From the NCBI RefSeq assembly GCF_027622855.1, contig NZ_JAPZVR010000013.1:1-32230 (forward strand): DNA of 32,230 nt, read 5' to 3'. Under the pieces are notes generated by a model. The model was not told where the DNA came from. It ran no database searches and saw nothing but the letters and a program-made list of their open reading frames with translations. The stretch comes from Glycomyces algeriensis (GTDB taxonomy: Bacteria; Actinomycetota; Actinomycetes; Mycobacteriales; Micromonosporaceae). Of the stretch, positions 25,669-32,230 are shown piece by piece. Position 1 is the stretch's first letter; each line of letters starts with the position of its first letter. The position numbers were made by a program, and so were the translations under genes.

Positions 25669-26621
25669 ACGAGGTCCTTGGTCTTGGAGTAGGCGGCGCG
25701 AAGGTGCGCGGCGGCGGCTTTCGCGTTCGGCACGGACGGGGCTACCCGCCTTGCGCCACTTCTCTCACGCTTAGCCCCGCTGGAAAGTTCCGCTTCCATG
25801 TCGGCCACTGAATGTCCGAGGGTCCGGCCTTCCCCGGCCAGGGCGGCGAAGCGCTTCGCGCAGGCGGCGGCTTTGGGTCGTTCCGTGGGGTCCTGGGCGA
25901 GCATGGCGCGCAGGAGCTCGGTGAGCGGTTCGCCGAGGCCGTCGAGGCGGAAGAACTTGCCGGCTTCGCTGGGCAAGACGCCGGTTCCCGCGTATACGAG
26001 GATCGCACCGAGGCTGTAGATGTCGGCGCGGTAGAAGTCGGAGCGGTCGCCCTGGGCGTACTCGGGGGCCATCCACTGCTCGGTGCCGACGACGATGCGA
26101 GTCGCGGTGCGGTCGTCGGTGGCGGGGGCCGCCGTGTCGATGGCGAGGCCGAAATCGATGATGACCGGGTCCCCGGTCTCGCGGATCATGATGTTGACCG
26201 GCTTCAGGTCGCGGTGGGCGATCTTCGCGCGGTGGAGGGCGGCGAGGCCGTCGGCGAGGCGCATACCCACGGTGGCCACGACCCGTTCGGAGAGGACCCC
26301 TTTGCGTTCGACGCGCTGGCGCAGGTTCATCCCCGGGAGGTACTCCATGGCGATCCACGGTGTGGCCGCTTCGAGGTCGGCGTCGTAGTACTTGGCGACG
26401 GCATCCCCGAAGTCGCCGCTGAGGACCGCGACCTCGCGGTCGAAGCGCCACCGCTCGATGTCGTCGGTCTTCAGCACCTTCACGGCCACCTGCGTGCCGT
26501 CCTGGTCCTGGCCCAGGTAGACGCGGCCCATGGCGCCGGCACCGAGCGCGCGCAGGAGGGTGTACCGGCCGAGCACGGGTGGCAGGCCCGCGGGGAGGCT
26601 TTCGCCGAGGTCATCGGGCAT
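25665..26621 (-). CDS. Soluble eukaryotic-type Ser/Thr protein kinase
   Basis: The 318-residue protein is nearly all kinase domain (about 18-265). It keeps the full catalytic set: glycine loop LGAGAMG (26-32), VK lysine (about 48), HRDLKPVN (136-143), DFG (156-158) and an APE segment (about 185-187). There is no transmembrane helix, PASTA, FHA or other sensor. The C-terminal 50 residues are basic and Ala/Ser-rich. An ATG start with a nearby GAGG gives it a plausible ribosome binding site. It lies 45 bases after the DUF262 gene and overlaps the DrmD-like gene by GTGA. Being embedded in the operon suggests that it phosphorylates operon partners or host factors on infection. Kinases also occur in Pgl/BREX type 2 (PglW), but that protein is far larger. 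Activity is predicted from intact motifs; targets are unknown. Confidence 0.93.
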   Translation of the reverse strand: MPDDLGESLPAGLPPVLGRYTLLRALGAGAMGRVYLGQDQDGTQVAVKVLKTDDIERWRFDREVAVLSGDFGDAVAKYYDADLEAATPWIAMEYLPGMNLRQRVERKGVLSERVVATVGMRLADGLAALHRAKIAHRDLKPVNIMIRETGDPVIIDFGLAIDTAAPATDDRTATRIVVGTEQWMAPEYAQGDRSDFYRADIYSLGAILVYAGTGVLPSEAGKFFRLDGLGEPLTELLRAMLAQDPTERPKAAACAKRFAALAGEGRTLGHSVADMEAELSSGAKRERSGARRVAPSVPNAKAAAAHLRAAYSKTKDLV

Positions 26622-26666
26622 GGACGGTGCCTCTTTCGTTTGCGCGTGTCCTAGAGCTTAGTCAAA

Positions 26667-28523
26667 CTACGGGGCAGACGCAGCGCTCAGCAGGTCGTCG
26701 GGGTTCCAGATCCGCTTGGCGATCTCGCGATAGAGGGCGCCCCGCTTGACCACATCGGTGGCTTTGAAACTCGCGTGCGCACGGAACGGCAGGTTGCTGT
26801 TCTTGATGAAGGACACGAATCCGGGGTTCTTCTCGTAGCTGAGCGAGTTGAGGCTGGCCGCGAGCAGGTTCTGACCGTAGTAGTGCGGGAGCTTCTCCTC
26901 ATAGGTGTCGTCGCCGAAGCTGGCGTTGAACTTCTTGGGAAGGAGCAGGAAGTCGCCGATCCGATTCCGGTGCCTGGCGAAGTCCGCCGCGTGCCTGAAC
27001 TCGCCGGTATGGCGTTCGGGGCGGTTCGCCCAAATGTGCTCGACTTCGTAGTGCACGCCTTCGTCGCCGACGAGCTCGGCGTAGTTCGAGGCGCCTCCGG
27101 ACTCGACCGTGACGTAATCGGTGATCCGCGCCAGGATCCGATGCAGCGCTTTTCGGTTCTGTTGGTGGACGAGCAGATCGTTGGTGCTGTCGAAGGAATC
27201 TTGGTCTTTGAAGTAGTCGTGCAACGCCTCCGCCAACGGCTTCGGATCGAGCCCGCGGATATCGCGCATGACGTTGAACATGGCGTACTGCATGGTCGAG
27301 TAGACGGTCGAGCGGGAGTTCCAGATGCGTCTGGCGAGCAGGATCCCGACGAACCGGCCGACGATCTCAAGTTTGCGATCGACCGTCGCCTCATCGTCCT
27401 CGACCCGCAGGGGCGCGAGCAGCAACTGGTCTTGGAGGGTGAAACCAAGGTCGGCGTTGTAGCGGATGAACCGCAGCGGGCTGGTCGGGTCGAACTGATC
27501 GCCTGATGCGGCGTTGAGGATGCGCTCGTACTGGCGGCTGTAGAAGTCGAGGTCCTTGACCACGAATCGGTGGTAGTCCCCGCGAGTCCGCAAACCGACG
27601 TGTTCGTGCGCGCCGCGGAGCCATCGGTGGAACTCGGTGCCGATCCGATCCCAGTTCTCGGGGCGGGCGCCCTTCTTGCGTTCGCGGATCTTCGTCGAGT
27701 ACTGGCTGCGCAGCCAGGTCTTGAGGAAGTCCGCAGCGGCGTCGTCGGTGCGGTCGGCGAGTGCCCGGAGGCGCTTGCGCCACAGTTCGTTCGCCTGAAT
27801 GCGCGGTTCACCCTCGTCCATGTTCGCGAGGAGGTAGCCCTTGAGCATGTCGGCGGGGGTGAGTTTGAGGCCGCGGTCGTTCATGGTCTCGAAGATCGCG
27901 TAGGCGTCGTCGTCGGTGTAGGCGGTGATCTGGACGAGCTGCACCCGGTCTACCAGCCAGTCGACGAAGAACGGCAGCGCTTCATCCTTCAAATCGCCGG
28001 GGAACAAGCCCTCCAGCTCGTCGTACCGCGCAGCGAGAATGCGCACCGACTCACTGGAGCCTTCCAGAGGCATGTACCTGCCGTGTTCGAGCAGCGCATT
28101 CATGCAGTCGTTGCGTTCGGGGACATCGAGGTTGAACGATTTCTCGCCGAACTTGACCGAGCAGATCAGCTGCTCCACCGGAACGGCGTCGAGCCGCCCC
28201 GATTGGAGGCGATGCAGATAGGTGAGCAGGAGAACGAGGCTCGTGAGGCGCTGCTGGCCGTCGACGATGAACGGCTGCCCGTCTTTGCGCGAGACGATGA
28301 TCGAACCGAGGAAGTAGCCCGGGTACCGGCCGACTTCCTTGCGGTCGTGATCGGTCTCGTAGATCTCGAGAAACTTGGTCGTGAGGTCGGTGACCAGTTC
28401 GGCGAGCTGCTTGGCTTCCCATCTGAATTCACGCTGGTAGTAGTCGATGGCGTATTTCTGGTTCGCCAGCACTTCTCCGATGGTCTTCGCGGTGCCGTCG
28501 ATGGTGCGGTTGACGTCGCTCAT
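26667..28523 (-). CDS. DUF262/DUF1524 protein, GmrSD/SspE-like modification-dependent nuclease
   Basis: The 618-residue protein has an N-terminal DUF262 domain, with QREFRW (about 30-35) and the signature DGQQR (88-92) followed by LTSL, and a C-terminal DUF1524 HNH-type domain with EHIW (about 495-498) and a downstream N-R-I-G-D-F-LLLP segment (from about 521). In GmrSD and SspE, DUF262 hydrolyses NTP and senses modified DNA or backbone, and DUF1524 cuts. The match in layout is good, but what modification is sensed here, if any, cannot be read from sequence. The ATG lies at 28523-28521. It appears to be the first gene of the six-gene operon, 45 bases before the kinase. With a methyltransferase in the same operon, either it tolerates host methylation or that methylation regulates it. 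Confidence 0.88.
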   Translation of the reverse strand: MSDVNRTIDGTAKTIGEVLANQKYAIDYYQREFRWEAKQLAELVTDLTTKFLEIYETDHDRKEVGRYPGYFLGSIIVSRKDGQPFIVDGQQRLTSLVLLLTYLHRLQSGRLDAVPVEQLICSVKFGEKSFNLDVPERNDCMNALLEHGRYMPLEGSSESVRILAARYDELEGLFPGDLKDEALPFFVDWLVDRVQLVQITAYTDDDAYAIFETMNDRGLKLTPADMLKGYLLANMDEGEPRIQANELWRKRLRALADRTDDAAADFLKTWLRSQYSTKIRERKKGARPENWDRIGTEFHRWLRGAHEHVGLRTRGDYHRFVVKDLDFYSRQYERILNAASGDQFDPTSPLRFIRYNADLGFTLQDQLLLAPLRVEDDEATVDRKLEIVGRFVGILLARRIWNSRSTVYSTMQYAMFNVMRDIRGLDPKPLAEALHDYFKDQDSFDSTNDLLVHQQNRKALHRILARITDYVTVESGGASNYAELVGDEGVHYEVEHIWANRPERHTGEFRHAADFARHRNRIGDFLLLPKKFNASFGDDTYEEKLPHYYGQNLLAASLNSLSYEKNPGFVSFIKNSNLPFRAHASFKATDVVKRGALYREIAKRIWNPDDLLSAASAP

Positions 28524-28558
28524 AAGGAACTTTCTTCAGGGGTGGTTTGGGACGCAAG

Positions 28559-28587
28559 GGTATCGCGAACTCAATTCACACGGTGAA
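28559..28587 (-). promoter_or_regulatory. Candidate promoter of the DISARM-like operon with an overlapping dyad
   Basis: On the minus strand TTCACC (28587-28582) and GATACC (28564-28559) are spaced by 17 bases, giving a start near 28552 and a leader of about 29 bases. The -10 is poor (3 of 6). A dyad, TTCAC-ACG-GTGAA on the plus strand at 28575-28587, overlaps the -35 and could be an operator. Confidence 0.3.
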
Positions 28588-28605
28588 CACATGATGACAG
28601 GGTGT

Positions 28606-28621
28606 CTGAGTCCTGACTCAG
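28606..28621. repeat. Perfect dyad CTGAGTC-CT-GACTCAG
   Basis: Seven-base arms with a 2-base centre lie about 85 bases upstream of the DUF262 gene. The centre is too short for a good RNA hairpin, so a protein-binding site is more likely. It sits upstream of the candidate promoter. Confidence 0.4.
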
Positions 28622-28682
28622 CCGCCCTCGCCTTATGGCAAGCGCAGGTTCGAACCAGCGATCGGCCCGCGTAGGAATGGCG

Positions 28683-28712
28683 AACGGCCCGGATCCGCAG
28701 ACCCGGGCCGTT
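28683..28712 (-). terminator. 10-bp GC hairpin after the DUF4132 gene
   Basis: AACGGCCCGG (28683-28692) and its exact reverse complement (28703-28712) flank a 10-base loop, 31-60 bases past the DUF4132 stop. No T-tract follows on either strand, which is usual for many high-GC terminators. It probably separates the DUF4132 transcript from the downstream operon. Confidence 0.55.
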
Positions 28713-28743
28713 GTACGTCAAAAGCATTGCATTCGGGAAGTTG

Positions 28744-31700
28744 TCATTCCTCAGCCGTCAGGCGGTCGAGGGCGGCGAGAACTTCGGAGGCGATCACCGG
28801 GTCGATGCGGGTGGGGTGGCCGGTGCTGTGACCTCGGTAGTAGTCGTCCAGGCGGTGGGTCAGGAAGACCCTTTCGAGACACTGGTCGTCGGTATCCGCG
28901 CCCAGGCCGATTTGAAGGCCGGGGCTGAGCTCGACGGCAACGTAGCCACCTTCGGGGAGCGGAAAATGGAAGCCGAACTCGATGCCGTTGTCCTGGGGCT
29001 TGCCCCGGACCCAACCGTGCTTGGTGAGGCCGAGGATGGCGCCTGGCGGGACCACGGCGTTCTCGAAGCGGAGCAGACGGCCGGTCTCGAGTTCTGCTTC
29101 AGTGAAAGCCATGACAGGTCGGCCGAGCTGTTCGAAGGGTTGCAGGATTTCATAATCGGCCAGGAGGCGCGCCCATGCGCCCTGTTCCTCAGCGGTCATG
29201 TCGATTGGATGAGCCAGACGAATCACGGCGTCGCCCGGCAGCGAAACCGAGTCATCCTCGGCGTCAGTGAAGGTGTTGTCCTCTGCGATCCGGAAGCTCA
29301 ATCGTTGGTCGGGAGCATGGGCGAGCCAGATCATGCGCCGAGTCAGGTACCGCATGAGCGGGTGGCCGTGCATGTACTCCTCGAACTCATCGCGTTCCCA
29401 GGTGCGGGCGTTGATCATTGCGGCTTCGAGGCGGCGGACCTGGTCGACCGAGACGGTGCGCAGTTCTTTCTTCAGCGCGGCGAATCGCTGATATGCGGCA
29501 CCCGCAAGCTCGGGGTCGTCCTTCGCGCCGGGCTTGGGCAGGACTTTCCTCGGCTTGCCTGCCTCGTCGGTGACATAAGGCCGCAATTGCTCGTCGAACA
29601 CGACTTTGAATTTCCGCGGCCCGTAGTCGAGGACGAGGACGCCGTCATTCCCAAGCCCGAAGTCCGGCAGGAGCCGGTCGGCGAGTTGTTCGCCCGTGAG
29701 CCCGAGACTCTTTGCGATGACCTGCATTTGCTGAGCCGCCTCGGCTTTGATGGCCTTGAACTTGGCTCGCTGCGAAATGTGCAGCATGGCGCGGAGAGCA
29801 GTTTCAGAACCGATGGCGCCGAGGACCCGCAATCCCGCAACCGCCCGATGGTGCTGGTTCTGGCCCGGCCATGCCTTGATCATCGGGGTGAGGCGTGCAA
29901 CGGTGACGTCGTCGCCGAAGAACCGCAGCGCCGCAAGTGCCCAGCGGTCGGCTGACGGAGCCCCACTTGCCAGCCACTGCTCGAACACCGCCCATGAGAA
30001 CTCCTGCAGCGAGTCGTGGTCGCAGGTCTCGGTGAGCTCCGCCAGTCGCGGGTCGTCCTTGATGTCGACTGCGATCGCCATGACCACGGCGACGTGCCGC
30101 ATCGAGGACTCGGGCAGCGCGGAATCGCGGTTGTGAAGGAGGACCTGCGGCAGCCGTGTCGGATCGAACCAGTCGCCCGGATTCGGAATGCGGTCGGGCA
30201 GTGTGCCGGCTGCTGCCGTTTCCAGGAGTGCCTCGACACCGGCACGGGCGGCATGGCCGTAAACCTCGGCAGCATCGAGAATCGTGTCGGGGCCGTGGAT
30301 CTCGGCGATCCGCAGGAGTGCAACGGCTGCGGAAGATCGGTCGGTCTTCGAGGTTCCGAGTGCGTTCGGGACCAGCAGTTCGGCGGCGGCAGCACCGTGC
30401 CGGTCCAGCCAGGCGGCACCGTGTTCCTTGACCGACTTCAGATTGGCGTACCAGTGCGCGGCGAGCCGGGCCGCCTCCGCGGACCGGATCGGACCTAGAA
30501 GGGCGCCGAGCCTAGGCTTGACGGCGAGGAATTTGAGCAGGTGGTCGGCGACCGCTACCCCGTACCGGGCGAGCAGTCCCCGCGCGAGGATGGTGGCACG
30601 GACGTCACTGCTCAAGCCGCCGAAATCACCGCTCCAAGTCTCGAGACGTGCGTCGGCGATCGAAGCGGGAGCGTATACGAGAAGCTCGCACCAGGCATCA
30701 CCGTTCCTTCCGAGGCGCCGATCCCAGTCCTCGATATAGCCGAGCCGGATTTCTTCGGTGCTCTCCCAGTAGCGTTCTCGCTCGCCCTCGGACCAGATCA
30801 CCGTCTCCTCATCGTCTGGTTCGAGGCCGGGCACCACGATTGGCTTGCGCTTGGGTCGCTTCACCGTCCATGGCGGGCGGACCAGGAGCTCGGGGAGGTT
30901 CGCTTCGGCTGCATCTGGAACCGGACGCAACTGCGACACGAGCCAGGTGACCGAGGTGCGATCGGTTTCGGCCAGCGCCTCTTGGGCTCGGGCGTCGACG
31001 CGCAATGCCAGCGATGCCAGGAGGGGGAGGTGCGCTGGCTGCGCCTGTGAAGCGTGTCGGGCGAGAGCGCGCAGCATCCGGAGGGGGAACCGCGCCGCAG
31101 CGGTAACGGCCGCGTCGAATACGAACCTTTCGGCGATGTGCTCGACCAGGTACGTGGTGGCCTCGTCGTGAGGGAGGAGTGCGATGGCCTGCACCCGTTC
31201 CCGGGTCTGCTCGGGTTCGAGCAGGTGTCGAGTCGGGGCGGTGAGCAGCGGCAGTGCCTGAGCGCCGAGGCCGTCGAGGAGTGGTGGGATCAGGCCCGCG
31301 TGCTGTGCGTACGCTTCGATGGTTCGCACTCGCATGGCTGCGAGCTGGTCAAGCGATGTCACTGAGTGAGCCAGTCGCGAGGTGAGGAGCTCCGTCCACG
31401 CTTCTTTGGCAACTTCCTCGGCAGCCTCATCCACCCAGTCCGTTCGGTCGGGAAAGAGCAAGGCGGCCAGGTACTTGCGGGCAGGGGTGTCTCGAAGCCG
31501 CTCCACTGCCGCCTCGGCCGCCGCGTACTCCTCATCCGGCACATCAGCGAGCAGGCCTCGCAACAAATGGAAATCGTTTTTGAGGAAGAGGACACCGCTC
31601 ATGGAGGAGAGCGGGCGCTCGTGGATCCGCCGCATCTCGTACTCGACGAGCGAACCGAAGGTCGGGATGCTCGTCCCCCTTGCGCTTTCGAGGGACAGCA

Positions 31701-32097
31701 CGGCGACGGCGGCACCGATCGCGAACGGCAGGCCGTGCTCCTCGATCCAGGCATCGAACACCGGACGCACTTTCGAGTTGCGGTGATGCGGACTCTCAAT
31801 GGCCGCCATGACCGCAACGAGTCCCGCTCCTAGGACGTTGGGCTTCCCGTCCAGGTATTCGGCCGCGTCGTGGTTCGTCGCGGCGGCGATCGCCGTGCGC
31901 AGTGCGGGATCGTGAGCGGCGAGGTATTTCCGCCAGAGGGCCGATGCATCGCCATCGGCCTCGAAAACCTCTCCCGGACGCACACCGCGCCGGGGCAGCA
32001 GCTCTGCACGCCATTCGTCGGGCATGAGGAGCAGGGATTCGTCGGGCAAGGGGTGTTCTGTATTCACATCCGTAACGTTAGCGATCAGGTACGACAC
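28744..32097 (-). CDS. DUF4132 domain protein with large helical-repeat N-terminus
   Basis: This 1117-residue protein is mostly short helices in a HEAT-like, Leu/Ala-rich pattern (about residues 150-830), followed by the segment that identifies DUF4132 (about 870-1040), which includes an LRTVSVDQVRRLE helix, a W-E-RDEF segment, HPLMRYLTRRMIW and a PIDMT-like strand near the end. DUF4132 proteins (E. coli YehI/MolR-related) have no settled biochemical function. They are often found near ATPases and proteins of unknown role. There is no signal peptide or membrane segment. The start is uncertain: GTG at 32097, or an in-frame GTG 10 codons later at 32067, neither with a strong ribosome binding site. 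A 220-base gap with a hairpin divides it from the DUF262 gene, so it may be a neighbour rather than part of the operon. Confidence 0.82.
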   Translation of the reverse strand: MSYLIANVTDVNTEHPLPDESLLLMPDEWRAELLPRRGVRPGEVFEADGDASALWRKYLAAHDPALRTAIAAATNHDAAEYLDGKPNVLGAGLVAVMAAIESPHHRNSKVRPVFDAWIEEHGLPFAIGAAVAVLSLESARGTSIPTFGSLVEYEMRRIHERPLSSMSGVLFLKNDFHLLRGLLADVPDEEYAAAEAAVERLRDTPARKYLAALLFPDRTDWVDEAAEEVAKEAWTELLTSRLAHSVTSLDQLAAMRVRTIEAYAQHAGLIPPLLDGLGAQALPLLTAPTRHLLEPEQTRERVQAIALLPHDEATTYLVEHIAERFVFDAAVTAAARFPLRMLRALARHASQAQPAHLPLLASLALRVDARAQEALAETDRTSVTWLVSQLRPVPDAAEANLPELLVRPPWTVKRPKRKPIVVPGLEPDDEETVIWSEGERERYWESTEEIRLGYIEDWDRRLGRNGDAWCELLVYAPASIADARLETWSGDFGGLSSDVRATILARGLLARYGVAVADHLLKFLAVKPRLGALLGPIRSAEAARLAAHWYANLKSVKEHGAAWLDRHGAAAAELLVPNALGTSKTDRSSAAVALLRIAEIHGPDTILDAAEVYGHAARAGVEALLETAAAGTLPDRIPNPGDWFDPTRLPQVLLHNRDSALPESSMRHVAVVMAIAVDIKDDPRLAELTETCDHDSLQEFSWAVFEQWLASGAPSADRWALAALRFFGDDVTVARLTPMIKAWPGQNQHHRAVAGLRVLGAIGSETALRAMLHISQRAKFKAIKAEAAQQMQVIAKSLGLTGEQLADRLLPDFGLGNDGVLVLDYGPRKFKVVFDEQLRPYVTDEAGKPRKVLPKPGAKDDPELAGAAYQRFAALKKELRTVSVDQVRRLEAAMINARTWERDEFEEYMHGHPLMRYLTRRMIWLAHAPDQRLSFRIAEDNTFTDAEDDSVSLPGDAVIRLAHPIDMTAEEQGAWARLLADYEILQPFEQLGRPVMAFTEAELETGRLLRFENAVVPPGAILGLTKHGWVRGKPQDNGIEFGFHFPLPEGGYVAVELSPGLQIGLGADTDDQCLERVFLTHRLDDYYRGHSTGHPTRIDPVIASEVLAALDRLTAEE

Positions 32098-32230
32098 CGG
32101 TTAGGGACCTGAACGCCTCCATCAAGACGACTCGGAGCCGGCTGCGAACAGCGGGGTGGGGGGGGGGGGGGGGGGGGGGGGCCCCCCGCCCCCGGGCGCG
32201 GGGGGGGGGGGGGGGGGGGGGGGGTGGGGG
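32098..32230. other. Upstream region of DUF4132 running into a poly-G contig end
   Basis: The first 55 bases could hold the DUF4132 promoter, but no clear hexamer pair was found. From about 32,152 onward the sequence is almost pure G, interrupted by a short C-rich block. This is typical of low-quality read or assembly ends and is unlikely to be natural. I see no gene here. Confidence 0.75.

Noticed and set aside
26622..26666. A separate promoter for the kinase in the 45-base gap
   Set aside because: TTTGAC is present on the minus strand, but no -10 element lies at a suitable distance and the gap is too short to need one. Read-through from the DUF262 gene is simpler.
28638..28647. GGTTCGAACC, which looks like a tRNA T-loop, in the gap between the DUF4132 and DUF262 genes
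   Set aside because: Neither strand gives a 5-bp T-stem, an acceptor stem or an anticodon arm around it. A tRNA remnant or attachment site is possible but no matching second copy was found in the window.

Overview
The window is high-GC DNA with dense gene packing, frequent GTG starts and many 4-base GTGA/ATGA gene overlaps, which fits an actinobacterium. I cannot name the genus. Almost every large gene belongs to a family known from anti-phage or nucleic-acid conflict systems, so I read this as a defence island. I saw no integrase, transposase, CRISPR array, rRNA gene or convincing tRNA gene.

Left module (72-8052). A minus-strand operon encodes a CBS-pair protein with a C-terminal HEPN-type RNase motif, a CARF-HEPN protein of the Csm6-like TIGR02710 type, and a phospholipase-D-fold protein with two HKD motifs. 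The first two genes overlap by 4 bases and the third follows 5 bases later. Divergently, a small possible winged-helix protein is translationally coupled (GTGA) to a 1042-residue protein with two ATPase domains, the second HerA/FtsK-like. The two transcripts share the region 4090-4297. No nucleotide cyclase and no Cas10 were seen, so the ligand source for the CARF protein is unknown.

Middle (8159-9246). Three small unidentified minus-strand genes, chained by ATGA overlaps, follow a leader with an 11-bp GC hairpin, a hairpin that encloses the Shine-Dalgarno sequence and start codon, and an upstream 17-bp palindrome.

Right module (9247-28523, all minus strand). In transcription order: a GmrSD-like DUF262/DUF1524 protein, a soluble Ser/Thr kinase, a DrmD-like SNF2 helicase, a very large N6-adenine methyltransferase, a 2086-residue DEAD helicase with a DUF1998-type C-terminus (resembling DrmA and DrmB in one chain), and a RelE-UvrD helicase fusion. 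This looks like class 1 DISARM remodelled by adding a kinase, a type IV-like nuclease and a RelE-helicase. A separate DUF4132 gene lies upstream (28744-32097).

The methyltransferase has a sharp internal composition change: about 17.94-19.90 kb is near 45-53% GC by hand count, against 60-67% either side, with an intact frame. This suggests exchange of the specificity region. The right edge of the window is G-homopolymer that looks like a sequencing or contig-end artefact.
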